Source of the DNA: Sinomicrobium weinanense
GTDB lineage: Bacteria > Bacteroidota > Bacteroidia > Flavobacteriales > Flavobacteriaceae
Direction: 5' to 3'
NCBI RefSeq assembly: GCF_018863395.1
Contig: NZ_JAHKRR010000011.1
Location: 1 to 64,000, forward strand
Length of the DNA: 64,000 nt
Part shown: piece by piece, positions 26,849 to 35,239 of the stretch
Position numbering within the stretch: the stretch's first letter is position 1
Layout of the letters: each line of letters begins with the position of its first letter
The notes under the pieces: generated by a model
What the model saw: the letters and a program-made list of their open reading frames with translations, nothing else
Told to the model about the DNA's origin: nothing
Database searches by the model: none
Translations under genes and position numbers: made by a program

Positions 26849-26898
26849 ACCTTACCCTCATTCATAATACCCGGATATCAATATCCGAAATTCCCTCT

Positions 26899-26925
26899 AA
26901 AACGCCCGTACTGTTCGGGCGTTTT
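26899..26925 (+). terminator. Terminator of gldN
   Basis: AAAACGCCCG (26899-26908) and CGGGCGTTTT (26916-26925) form a perfect 10-bp stem with a 7-nt loop; the stem itself ends in T. The next promoter element begins two bases later. Confidence 0.8.
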
Positions 26926-26926
26926 A

Positions 26927-26934
26927 TATTTTTG
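26927..26934 (+). promoter_or_regulatory. -7 element of the FAD oxidoreductase gene
   Basis: TATTTTTG, a perfect TAnnTTTG, ends 5 bp before the ATG at 26939. Transcription would start at or very near the start codon, giving a leaderless or nearly leaderless mRNA. It directly abuts the gldN terminator. Confidence 0.55.
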
Positions 26935-26938
26935 TGTT

Positions 26939-27997
26939 ATGGTAACAGATTATATAGTCGTAGGGCTCGGCCTGGCCGGTATAGCTTTCTGCGAGCAGCT
27001 CAGGGAAAATCAAAAGGATTTTGTGGTTTTTGACGGGGATTCCCAGCAGTCTTCGTCCGTGGCGGGAGGGGTGTACAATCCCGTGGTGCTGAAGCGGTTT
27101 ACCGCAGCCTGGAGATCGGAAGAACAATTGAAGATCGCCGTTCCCTTTTATAGAAAACTGGAAACCGCACTGTCCTGTGACCTGGTGCACACTATGCCAG
27201 TGTACCGGAAATTCGCTTCCATCGAAGAACAGAACCTTTGGTTTGAAGCAGCCGACAAACCTGCGCTGTCCTCCTTTCTTTCCCCCCGTATCATCCAGAA
27301 TACCAACCCTGCTGTCGATGCTCCCCATGGTTTCGGGGAAGTGTGGCACACCGGAAGGATCGCAGTGAGGGAACTCCGGGAAAAATATACCGGTACCCTC
27401 CTGGCACAGCACCGGCTGCGAAAGGAACACCTCTATTATGAAGCCCTGACTTTTACGGAAGACGGAGTGCAGTATCAGGATATAAAGGCCCGGCATATTG
27501 TTTTTGCCGAAGGATTTGGCATGATGTCCAACCCCTTTTTCAATACCCTGCCACTCCGTGGGGCAAAGGGAGAACTGCTTACCATTAAAGCCCCGGAACT
27601 AAAACTGCAGGCCATAATAAAATCGTCTGTATTCCTTATCCCATTGGGAGGAGACCATTACAAAGTGGGTGCCACTTATAACTGGAAGGACAAGACCAAT
27701 GAAACGACTTCTCACGGCAGGGAAGAGCTGCTGGCAAAATTAAGACCGCTTATCCGTTGTGATTATGAGGTGACAGACCAGGAAGCCGGCATCCGTCCCA
27801 CGGTAGCCGACCGCAGGCCCCTGGTAGGAAAGCATCCCTTGTATGATCATATGTATATCCTCAATGGGTTGGGGACGAGAGGAACCCTTACAGGCCCTTA
27901 TGTGGCCGGGCAGCTATACGGCTTTATAGAAGAAGGGGTCCCGTTGGCCAAAGAGATCGATATTTACAGGTTCCGGTCGCGGTTTAAAGAAAATTAA
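26939..27997 (+). CDS. FAD-dependent oxidoreductase (DAO family)
   Basis: A 352-residue flavoprotein of the glycine/D-amino acid oxidase superfamily. The N-terminus has a Rossmann dinucleotide motif (YIVVGLGLAGIAFCEQL), followed by SSVAGGVYNPVVLKRF. The C-terminus has the second FAD-contacting segment (AGIRPTVADRRPLVGKHP, then YILNGLGTRGTL). The amine or amino-acid substrate cannot be told from the sequence. The gene follows gldN in the same orientation with a terminator and promoter between, so it is a separate unit. Confidence 0.85.
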   Translation: MVTDYIVVGLGLAGIAFCEQLRENQKDFVVFDGDSQQSSSVAGGVYNPVVLKRFTAAWRSEEQLKIAVPFYRKLETALSCDLVHTMPVYRKFASIEEQNLWFEAADKPALSSFLSPRIIQNTNPAVDAPHGFGEVWHTGRIAVRELREKYTGTLLAQHRLRKEHLYYEALTFTEDGVQYQDIKARHIVFAEGFGMMSNPFFNTLPLRGAKGELLTIKAPELKLQAIIKSSVFLIPLGGDHYKVGATYNWKDKTNETTSHGREELLAKLRPLIRCDYEVTDQEAGIRPTVADRRPLVGKHPLYDHMYILNGLGTRGTLTGPYVAGQLYGFIEEGVPLAKEIDIYRFRSRFKEN

Positions 27998-28040
27998 TTG
28001 ACAGGAACACGATCACATCCGTATGTGGAATCAGTCTCCT

Positions 28041-28976
28041 TCAATCTTTTCGCATCAATGCATCGACCTTTTCCGCAAGCAGGCGGAATTTGGGGAGGGC
28101 CTGTTCTTCCTTTAACGGTAAAAAGCAGGCGAGGATGTAATGTACTTTTCCGTCTTTTACAATACCTGCATCATGGGTCCAGTAAGACCACCATCCCGTT
28201 TTGTGATAGAACATGGTATTATGGGGTAGGCCCTGCGATAATTTGGTGTTGTCCAGTTGTCTTCCCAGGAGTGTTTTTAGCTGCATGCTCACCCACGGAT
28301 TGACCAGGCGGTCTGTGGCTATTCGGTAGAAGAAGTCCGCAGCGTGCAGGGCGCTGGTTTCCGTGCCCCGGATGTCTTTGTAGCCCGGATCTTCAAACTC
28401 CCGTTTCAGAAATTTCCGGGTCACTTCGCTTCCCTGCCAGTGATACTGGTGCATCAGGGCATTGATATTTTTTCGCCGCGCCAGGTCTATAAGGCAATTG
28501 GCCGCTGAATTATCGCTGCGGGAGATCATCAGGTCCAGCAGGTAATTTACGGTTACCGTATCCCCGTCATGCAGCAATGGCCTCGGATCGGAAAGTACTT
28601 CCCTGGCCGTATCCACGTCATTGGGCGAGCGGACGACATAGAGGGAATCCAGGGCGTATTTCCCCTCGGAAACCTGCCGGAGCACTTCAGCAGCGACATA
28701 CATTTTATATACCGAAGCCGGATATATGAAATTTTCCATATGAACACCACCTATCCGGGGTTGTTCACTTTCCTTTAATTGTATGACTGCCAGCGATATC
28801 TGTTCCGTGCCGTCCTCACCTACGGAAAAATTTCTGTCGAGCTCCAGTTCCCCGGCTATGGTATTCAGCTTTTCCGAAAGTGCATTGTCCGTTTTGTAAT
28901 ACGAGGGGATGGAGGTGGATTGCTGTGCTGCAGTGGTAATGCAAAAAAAGATAAAGAGGGGGAGTAAAGTTTTCAT
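28041..28976 (-). CDS. Secreted serine hydrolase of the class A beta-lactamase fold
   Basis: A 311-residue exported protein with a signal peptide (about 1-17). All three active-site motifs of the penicillin-recognising fold are visible: S88-V-Y-K91 (SxxK), S154-D-N156 (SDN) and K259-T-G261 (KTG). The class A omega-loop glutamate (ExxxN) is not evident, so it may be a peptidase- or PBP-like enzyme rather than an efficient beta-lactamase. It is expected in the periplasm. It is convergent with the FAD oxidoreductase; the stops are 43 bp apart. Confidence 0.8.
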   Translation of the reverse strand: MKTLLPLFIFFCITTAAQQSTSIPSYYKTDNALSEKLNTIAGELELDRNFSVGEDGTEQISLAVIQLKESEQPRIGGVHMENFIYPASVYKMYVAAEVLRQVSEGKYALDSLYVVRSPNDVDTAREVLSDPRPLLHDGDTVTVNYLLDLMISRSDNSAANCLIDLARRKNINALMHQYHWQGSEVTRKFLKREFEDPGYKDIRGTETSALHAADFFYRIATDRLVNPWVSMQLKTLLGRQLDNTKLSQGLPHNTMFYHKTGWWSYWTHDAGIVKDGKVHYILACFLPLKEEQALPKFRLLAEKVDALMRKD

Positions 28977-29121
28977 AACAGGTTGAATTTAAGGCAAGAT
29001 ATCAAAAAAACGAGATATTCACAGCATAATAACCTGTGGAAACTGTGGTTTTTTCCGGTTTTACAGTATGGTCCGGGAAATGAGTATGTGTAATATTATG
29101 AAGGAAACGGCAGATGGTCTC

Positions 29122-29526
29122 TCAGGAGATGCTGGCCTTTTTTCCGCGTTTTTCCGCATCCGGTTGGTATTTGATAAAGAAATTGATCCAGATATTCCGG
29201 GAAACCCGCATAATAACGGGCATAAATACAATGAGTGTGCCCATAATGGCAAAGAAAGCCGTTTTCAGGCCCGTGCCGATAAAGAGAAAGGAAATAACAA
29301 ATGCCGCTACCGCAAAAGCCGTCCCCACCCCATAGCTTACATACATGGCTCCGTAAAAGAAAGAAGGCTCTATCTTGTATCTCGTGCCGCAATGAGAACA
29401 GGTCTCGTTCATTTTCAGTGTCTTGCGCGGATCGTAAAGATTTTTAGAAGTATACATACTCTCCTCATGACACCTGGGGCAGCTTCCTGTTAAAATACTG
29501 TATAGCCGGTTTCCTTTTTTTAACAT
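29122..29526 (-). CDS. DUF983 membrane protein with zinc-ribbon
   Basis: A 134-residue inner-membrane protein. I place the start at the ATG complementary to 29524-29526 (MLKKGNRLYSILTG), not further upstream, because relatives begin this way. Two CxxC pairs (CPRC and CSHC) form a zinc-ribbon at about residues 15-47, followed by two membrane helices (about 57-105). DUF983 function is not established. The 279-bp region upstream to the ABC-F gene holds no other gene. Confidence 0.8.
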   Translation of the reverse strand: MLKKGNRLYSILTGSCPRCHEESMYTSKNLYDPRKTLKMNETCSHCGTRYKIEPSFFYGAMYVSYGVGTAFAVAAFVISFLFIGTGLKTAFFAIMGTLIVFMPVIMRVSRNIWINFFIKYQPDAEKRGKKASIS

Positions 29527-29805
29527 ACGATGAAAATTGAAATTCCGATTTGTCCGCAAAATTACTAAATATAGGGCAATGTAACGTTGTGAGCACACTA
29601 AACTTCCCCAGCCCGAAAAAAATACGTTTATTTGCACCGGATTAGAGGCGACAAGGAGATGGGGGGCAAGGTGATGGGGTGATGATGAAATGTGCTAATT
29701 CGATAATGAGATAGCTGATTCCCTTCGATTAGGTCGTCCTTGAACCTGAAACTTGAAACCTGCCCTTCGACTCTGCTCAGGGGCTAAAACCAGAAACCAG
29801 AAACA

Positions 29806-31719
29806 ATGCTTAACATTCACAATTTATCTGTTTCCTTCGGAGGAGAATTTCTGTTTGAAGAAGTATCTTTTCGTCTGAGCCCTGGTGACAGGGTGGGGCT
29901 TATCGGGAAGAACGGTGCGGGAAAATCCACGATGTTAAAGCTGTTGTCCGGAGAAATGAGCCCCGATACCGGGGTTATTGCTTCTGACAAGGACGTGCGC
30001 ATCGGTTTCCTGAAACAGGACATCGATTTTATACAGGGCAGGACGGTCCTCGAAGAGGCCTACCAGGCTTTTGAAGAAATAAAAACACTGGAAATACGGC
30101 TGGATGAAATAAACCGTGAACTCGCCGAAAGGACAGACTACGAAAGCGAAGCCTATCATCAGCTTATGGTAGATCTGAGCGATATTACCCACCGGTATGA
30201 AATACTCGGAGGCTACAATTACCAGGGAGAGACTGAAAAAGTGCTTCAGGGCCTGGGCTTTAAAAGAGAGGATTTCGACAAGCTCACCGATACCTTTTCC
30301 GGCGGATGGCGAATGCGTATCGAGCTGGCCAAGCTGTTGTTGCAAAGCAATGATGTGCTCCTCCTCGATGAGCCTACCAACCACCTGGACATCGAGTCCA
30401 TTATATGGCTCGAACAGTTTTTACAGCGCTATACAGGGGCGGTGGTCATCGTATCTCACGATAAGATGTTCCTGGACAATGTAACCAACAGGACCATAGA
30501 AATATCCTTTGGCAAGATATACGACTACAACAAGCCTTATTCCGAATATCTCATCCTGCGGGCAGAGATCAGGGAGCAGCAGCTCAATACCAAAAAGAAC
30601 CAGGAAAAACAGATACAGCAAACCGAAAAGCTGATCGAAAAATTCCGGGCCAAAGCCTCAAAAGCATCGATGGCACAATCCCTTATCAAAAAACTCGATA
30701 AGATAGAAAGGGTGGAAGTGGATGAAGAAGACAACAGTGTCATGAACGTAAGGTTCCCGGTATCTGTACAGCCCGGTAAGGTGGTGATAGAAGCGGAAGA
30801 GGTGAGCAAGAACTATGGCGCGAAGGAAGTGTTGAAGAATGTGGGCCTTATGGTAGAGCGCGGAAGCAAAATAGCTTTTGTGGGCCAGAACGGGCAGGGA
30901 AAGACCACCCTGGCCAAGATCATCATAGGTGAAATAGCCCACAAAGGCCATGTAAAGCTGGGGCACAACGTACAGCTGGGTTACTTTGCACAGAACCAGG
31001 CCGAATACCTGGACGGTGAAAAGACCGTACTTCAGCTTATGGAAGATGCCGCCAACGATTCCAACCGCAGTAAGGTACGGGATATGCTCGGCGCCTTCCT
31101 GTTCCGCGGTGACGATGCTGATAAGAAGATAAAGGTGCTGTCCGGAGGAGAGCGCAACCGCCTGGCCCTTTGTAAAATGCTGTTAGACCCGTTTAATGTG
31201 CTGGTCATGGACGAACCTACCAATCACCTTGACATCAGGTCGAAGAACGTGCTGAAACAGGCCTTGCAGAATTTTGAAGGGACCTTACTGCTTGTATCGC
31301 ACGACCGGGATTTTCTGCAGGGGCTCACCGATAAAGTTTATGAATTCAAGGACAGGAAGATCAAAGAATATCTGGGAGATATCAACTTCTTCCTCGAACA
31401 GCGGGACGTAACCGATTTTCGCGCCGTAGAGAAAGCTACCGTGGAAAAGAAAGAGAAAGAGGAGGAAAAACCAAAGGAAGCAAAACTCTCCTACGAAGAG
31501 CAAAAAAAGCAGAAATCCCTGAAAAACAGATTGAGCAAGGTAGAATCCCGGATCACTCAACTGGAAAAAGAAATAAAGGAAACAGATGCCAGGCTGGTAG
31601 CAGATTACGATACCTTGTCCGGGGATACCTCTTTTTTTAAAACCTATGAAAGCAAAAAAAGCGAGCTCGCCAACCTTACTGCCGAATGGGAAGAGCTGAT
31701 GATGAGCCTGGAGGAATGA
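29806..31719 (+). CDS. ABC-F family ATPase (translation factor type)
   Basis: A 637-residue soluble protein with two ABC domains and no membrane segments. Domain 1: Walker A GKNGAGKST, signature SGGWRMR, Walker B VLLLDEPTNHLD. Domain 2: Walker A GQNGQGKTT, signature SGGERNR, Walker B VLVMDEPTNHLD. The linker between them is the charged helical type (about 245-300), and the C-terminal ~90 residues form a Lys/Glu-rich coiled coil, as in Uup/YdiF-like members. ABC-F proteins bind the ribosomal E site and rescue or tune translation; some give antibiotic resistance. Which subgroup this belongs to cannot be decided here. Confidence 0.9.
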   Translation: MLNIHNLSVSFGGEFLFEEVSFRLSPGDRVGLIGKNGAGKSTMLKLLSGEMSPDTGVIASDKDVRIGFLKQDIDFIQGRTVLEEAYQAFEEIKTLEIRLDEINRELAERTDYESEAYHQLMVDLSDITHRYEILGGYNYQGETEKVLQGLGFKREDFDKLTDTFSGGWRMRIELAKLLLQSNDVLLLDEPTNHLDIESIIWLEQFLQRYTGAVVIVSHDKMFLDNVTNRTIEISFGKIYDYNKPYSEYLILRAEIREQQLNTKKNQEKQIQQTEKLIEKFRAKASKASMAQSLIKKLDKIERVEVDEEDNSVMNVRFPVSVQPGKVVIEAEEVSKNYGAKEVLKNVGLMVERGSKIAFVGQNGQGKTTLAKIIIGEIAHKGHVKLGHNVQLGYFAQNQAEYLDGEKTVLQLMEDAANDSNRSKVRDMLGAFLFRGDDADKKIKVLSGGERNRLALCKMLLDPFNVLVMDEPTNHLDIRSKNVLKQALQNFEGTLLLVSHDRDFLQGLTDKVYEFKDRKIKEYLGDINFFLEQRDVTDFRAVEKATVEKKEKEEEKPKEAKLSYEEQKKQKSLKNRLSKVESRITQLEKEIKETDARLVADYDTLSGDTSFFKTYESKKSELANLTAEWEELMMSLEE

Positions 31720-31747
31720 CCGGAGAAATTCTATTCGGGTAAAACGT

Positions 31748-31855
31748 CCCCCCCCCTTGAATCCCCCCGAAGGGGGGAGAATCATCGGATCAACAAACGA
31801 TATAAAAAAGAAGAATCCCTCCCCCCTAGGGGGAGGTCCCGAAGGGGGAGGGGGA
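31748..31855. repeat. C/G-run hairpin cluster
   Basis: TCCCCCCGAAGGGGGGA (31762-31778) and CCCTCCCCCCTAGGGGGAGG (31817-31836) are two strong hairpins, and the outer C-rich and G-rich runs can also pair. It follows the ABC-F stop by about 30 bp and may end its transcript. It is similar in style to the perfect inverted repeat at 19801-19886. Confidence 0.7.
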
Positions 31856-31927
31856 CTCACCCCGAAAGCCCAAAACCTCCTTAAAAAAATAGCAAGCCTC
31901 AAAATTCCGAATTTATAATTTAAACGG

Positions 31928-31935
31928 TATCTTTG
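31928..31935 (+). promoter_or_regulatory. -7 element of the heme O synthase / oxidase cluster
   Basis: TATCTTTG followed by CACC is the canonical Bacteroidota -7 sequence. It lies 107 bp before the ATG at 32043. The leader contains TCTCAC repeats (about 32003-32033). No convincing -33 TTG. Confidence 0.55.
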
Positions 31936-32042
31936 CACCCGATTATTTAAACGAGGAATGAAAAGGTCATAGGTGTCAGAGTGATTTTTTATCTAAAAAC
32001 ATCTCACTTTCTCACCCTCTCACATTCTCACATCTGAAACCG

Positions 32043-32948
32043 ATGAAAACGGTATTGCGAACAACTACAAGAACAGGAGCGTTTACCCAGGCTTTGGACG
32101 ATTTTAAACAGCTTACCAAGGTAGGCCTGGCCGTAAGTGTGGTGTTTTCTTCTGTTGCCGGCTACTTTCTCGGCGCTGAAACTATCGATTATAAAGTATT
32201 GCTGTTGTTGATGATAGGCGGGTATTTTATGGTGGGAGCATCCAATGCTTATAACCAGATCATCGAGCGCGATCTCGACGCCCTGATGCAGCGCACCAGG
32301 AACAGGCCCATCCCTGCGGGAAGGATGTCTGTGAATACCGCATTTATCATCGCTACGGTATGTGCTATACTCGGAGTGGTGATCCTGTATATGGTAAACC
32401 CGAAAACCGCCATGTTCGGAGCCATATCCATCTTTTTGTATACCAGTGTATATACCCCGTTAAAGACAAAAACCCCGTTGTCCGTGTTCGTAGGGGCATT
32501 TCCCGGGGCCATACCCTTTATGTTGGGCTGGGTGGCGGCAACCAATAATTTTGGAATAGAGCCCGGAACCTTGTTTATGATACAGTTCTTCTGGCAATTT
32601 CCCCATTTCTGGGCCATTGGCTGGTTGCTGTATGACGATTATAAAAAAGCAGGATACTATATGCTGCCCACCGGGAAGAAAGACAGGGCCACCGCATTGC
32701 AGGTGATCATGTATACCATATGGATGATTGTAGTTTCCGTATTCCCGGCAACCGGCCTTACCGGTCAATTGCACCTTTCTTTAGCCGGAGCAGTGATCGT
32801 AGCACTGCTGGGGGTGGGAATGCTGTATTTTGCCATCCGCCTCTATCAGCAAAAAGACAATGTAGCCGCCCGCAAGCTGATGCTGGCCAGTGTGGCTTAT
32901 ATCACTTTTGTACAGATAGTTTACGTGGCAGATAAGTTTATAAGTTGA
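32043..32948 (+). CDS. ctaB: Heme O synthase (protoheme IX farnesyltransferase)
   Basis: A 301-residue UbiA-superfamily membrane enzyme that attaches a farnesyl group to heme B, giving heme O for cytochrome oxidase. The signature NAYNQIIERDLDALMQRT (about 60-80) contains the Asp-rich prenyl-diphosphate binding motif, followed by NRPIPAG. Eight or nine membrane helices are expected. Length is normal. It leads the oxidase cluster, 174 bp before the first subunit III gene. Also called cyoE/coxE in other systems. Confidence 0.92.
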   Translation: MKTVLRTTTRTGAFTQALDDFKQLTKVGLAVSVVFSSVAGYFLGAETIDYKVLLLLMIGGYFMVGASNAYNQIIERDLDALMQRTRNRPIPAGRMSVNTAFIIATVCAILGVVILYMVNPKTAMFGAISIFLYTSVYTPLKTKTPLSVFVGAFPGAIPFMLGWVAATNNFGIEPGTLFMIQFFWQFPHFWAIGWLLYDDYKKAGYYMLPTGKKDRATALQVIMYTIWMIVVSVFPATGLTGQLHLSLAGAVIVALLGVGMLYFAIRLYQQKDNVAARKLMLASVAYITFVQIVYVADKFIS

Positions 32949-33029
32949 AGTAGTTACTGAATTATCGGAGGGGATAGATTGTTTGGTAGTTAAATATCCC
33001 GAAAACGATTGTATAATAAGTGTAACCGG

Positions 33030-33120
33030 TTGTCGAGCGAAGTTGAGACACGGTTGCTGAGTCCTTCGGTTAAACTCAGGATAAACTGAAGCCGAAGCAC
33101 GGTTATTGAGCGAAGTCGAA
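33030..33120. repeat. Dispersed repeat cluster (GAGCGAAGTCGAA and CTTCGG...CCGAAG units)
   Basis: The core at 33063-33097 is an imperfect palindrome, starting CCTTCGGTTAAACTCAGG and ending GCCGAAG. It is flanked by GAGCGAAGTTGAGA and GAGCGAAGTCGAAA half-units. Similar units occur at 2053-2090, 22364-22397, 29764-29781, 38042-38085 and 42720-42799. It separates ctaB from the subunit III genes, immediately upstream of the ATG at 33123. Confidence 0.65.
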
Positions 33121-33122
33121 AT

Positions 33123-33704
33123 ATGGATTTAACACAGGGAACTTTTGAAGAAAAGAATATCAGGGCCAGAAAAATGATGCTCTGGTTCGGTATGATCAGC
33201 ATACTAATGACCTTTGGCGGGCTTACCAGTGCCTATGTAGTGAGTAAGACCAGGCCCGACTGGCTGGATGACTTTCAGTTGCCGTCCGCCTTTTTTACGA
33301 GTACTGCATTTATCCTGGTGAGCAGTGTCACCTTTCATTGGGCCAAAAGGGCCATCATGCAGGGTAACCGGAACAGGGGAACTGTATTATTGCTCGTAAC
33401 CCTGGTGCTGGGAATAGCATTTATCGTATCCCAGTTTGCAGGCTTTGCCCAGATCGTTGAAGACGGATATTATTTCACCGGTAGTCAGAGTACCATCACC
33501 ACTTCGTTCCTGTATGCCATTACAGTGGCACACATAGTACACGTTTTTGCGGGTGTGATCGTCCTTTTAACCGTAATTTATAATCATTTTAAAGAAAAAT
33601 ACGTACCGGGACAAACCCTTGGTTTAGAATTGGGTGTGACCTTTTGGCATTTCCTGGACTTTTTATGGTTATATCTCATTTTATTTTTCTTTTTCTTTAG
33701 ATAA
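33123..33704 (+). CDS. Cytochrome c oxidase subunit III family protein (short form)
   Basis: A 193-residue membrane protein with five predicted helices, matching the heme-copper oxidase subunit III family: ARKMMLWFGMISILMTFGG at the start, VAHIVHVFAGVIVLLTV in the middle, and FWHFLDFLWLYLILFFFF at the end. Subunit III stabilises the oxidase core and its proton uptake. It lies 51 bp before a second, longer subunit III gene; the tandem pair is common in Bacteroidota caa3-type loci. Core subunits I and II are not in the window. Confidence 0.88.
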   Translation: MDLTQGTFEEKNIRARKMMLWFGMISILMTFGGLTSAYVVSKTRPDWLDDFQLPSAFFTSTAFILVSSVTFHWAKRAIMQGNRNRGTVLLLVTLVLGIAFIVSQFAGFAQIVEDGYYFTGSQSTITTSFLYAITVAHIVHVFAGVIVLLTVIYNHFKEKYVPGQTLGLELGVTFWHFLDFLWLYLILFFFFFR

Positions 33705-33755
33705 GAAAAAAACGTAAATTTGGGCAGTTTTTTAAACAGATATATGTATTAGTGT

Positions 33756-34727
33756 ATGGAAGCTACTGTTACAACAGCTACAGAAGGCAAAGTTTGGGGA
33801 GGAGGCAATGAGCCGCTCAAGGCCAGCTACGGCAAAATGATGATGTGGTTCTTCATCGTTTCCGATGCCTTGACATTTTCCGGATTTTTGGCCGCTTACG
33901 GTTTTTCGAGATTTAAGTTTATCGAATCCTGGCCTATTGCAGACGAAGTGTTTACGCACTTCCCGTTCCTGCACGGAGTAGATGCCCCGATGTACTATGT
34001 AGCGTTGATGACCTTTATTCTTATTTTTTCTTCCGTGACCATGGTGCTGGCCGTAGATGCCGGGCATCAGCTCAAGAGGACAAAAGTGGCGTGGTATATG
34101 CTGCTCACCATTATCGGAGGGGCCATATTTCTCGGTTCACAGGCCTGGGAGTGGAAAAACTTTATCGCTGGCGAATACGGCGCCGTGGAAACCCGGGGAG
34201 GAAGGATCCTTCAATTTGTAAACTCCGAGACCGGTAAGCAGATCGCCCTGCACGATTTTGCCGCACCCACAGGTGAAGGAAAGCAACATATAAATGCCAA
34301 CGGATATGCTGCCGAAAAGGAAGGCGAGGCCGTATATACGGTAAAAGATATTGTGGATGGTTTTACGGCAAACTCCAATATTGTAATAAGAACAGAAACA
34401 CTTAACGAGGAAGGGCATAAAACAATACTCAGCAGGGAAGAATCTGCAGAGAAGTTAAAAAGTGCCGTTCTGGTGGTCGAAGGGGCCAACCTGGAAAGAA
34501 ATGAGTACGGGAACAGGCTGTTTGCCGACTTTTTCTTCTTTATCACAGGTTTTCACGGTTTTCACGTGTTTTCCGGAGTGGTGATCAACCTGATCATATT
34601 CTTTAATGTCATCCTCGGAACCTACGAGAAGAGAAAGAGCTATGAAATGGTGGAAAAAGTAGGGCTGTACTGGCACTTTGTAGACCTGGTATGGGTATTC
34701 GTATTTACTTTTTTCTACCTCGTATAA
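33756..34727 (+). CDS. Cytochrome c oxidase subunit III with a hydrophilic insert
   Basis: A 323-residue subunit III. The N-terminal helices (YGKMMMWFFIVSDALTFSGF) and the C-terminal ones (HGFHVFSGVVINLIIFF, then YWHFVDLVWVFVFTFFYLV) match the family. Between about residues 140 and 250 lies a polar, Glu/Lys-rich insert without membrane segments that the upstream copy lacks; it should form a soluble loop or domain. Similar inserts occur, as I recall, in other Flavobacteriia, so this is probably a lineage feature rather than an error. It is in an operon with the neighbours (51 and 63 bp gaps). Confidence 0.9.
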   Translation: MEATVTTATEGKVWGGGNEPLKASYGKMMMWFFIVSDALTFSGFLAAYGFSRFKFIESWPIADEVFTHFPFLHGVDAPMYYVALMTFILIFSSVTMVLAVDAGHQLKRTKVAWYMLLTIIGGAIFLGSQAWEWKNFIAGEYGAVETRGGRILQFVNSETGKQIALHDFAAPTGEGKQHINANGYAAEKEGEAVYTVKDIVDGFTANSNIVIRTETLNEEGHKTILSREESAEKLKSAVLVVEGANLERNEYGNRLFADFFFFITGFHGFHVFSGVVINLIIFFNVILGTYEKRKSYEMVEKVGLYWHFVDLVWVFVFTFFYLV

Positions 34728-34790
34728 TTTTAGGAACAGACAAAACATTGAATATTCCCGGAAGGGAGTTGAGATAATATAATTGGGAAA

Positions 34791-35138
34791 ATGGCACACG
34801 CACACGCATCAAACGTAAAGAGGATCTGGACGGTATTCGTTATATTGTCCCTCATAACCATTGTGGAAGTCGCCCTCGGTATCGTAAAACCGGGATGGTC
34901 TATGACGCATATCATTGGTATGAAGATACTGAACTGGATATTTATTATCCTCACGATAGTCAAGGCATATTATATTGCCTGGGCTTTTATGCACCTGGAA
35001 GGAGAAAAGGGCAGTTTCAGATGGAGTATAGTGCTGCCGTTGCTTATTCTCATACCGTATTTGATATTTATATTGCTTACCGAAGGGAATTATGTGCATG
35101 ATGTGATGAGAAACGGTTTTATAAGCTGGGATTTCTAA
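34791..35138 (+). CDS. Cytochrome c oxidase subunit IV (caa3-type small subunit)
   Basis: A 115-residue membrane protein with three helices. The segment KRIWTVFVILSLITIVEVA and the later AYYIAWAFMHLEGEK match the prokaryotic cytochrome C oxidase subunit IV family. The N-terminus begins MAHAHAS. It is small, stabilises the oxidase, and closes the structural-subunit part of the cluster; a terminator-like stem follows at 35159. Confidence 0.88.
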   Translation: MAHAHASNVKRIWTVFVILSLITIVEVALGIVKPGWSMTHIIGMKILNWIFIILTIVKAYYIAWAFMHLEGEKGSFRWSIVLPLLILIPYLIFILLTEGNYVHDVMRNGFISWDF

Positions 35139-35158
35139 AGGATATTTAACAGTATAAG

Positions 35159-35183
35159 AAAGGCGGTTTTGAACCGTCTTTTT
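35159..35183 (+). terminator. Terminator after the subunit IV gene
   Basis: AAAGGCGGTT and GAACCGTCTTT form a stem (with one mispair) followed by a T-run, about 20 bp beyond the stop codon at 35138. Confidence 0.65.
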
Positions 35184-35191
35184 TATTTTTG
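35184..35191 (+). promoter_or_regulatory. -7 element of the SCO-like / SCO / DUF420 genes
   Basis: TATTTTTG is a perfect TAnnTTTG directly behind the terminator stem, 49 bp before the ATG at 35240. It suggests a new transcription unit for the oxidase assembly genes. Confidence 0.45.
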
Positions 35192-35239
35192 TAGTGGTTT
35201 TGGGATATTCGTTCCCCGGGCCTTTAATTTGTGTTGAAG

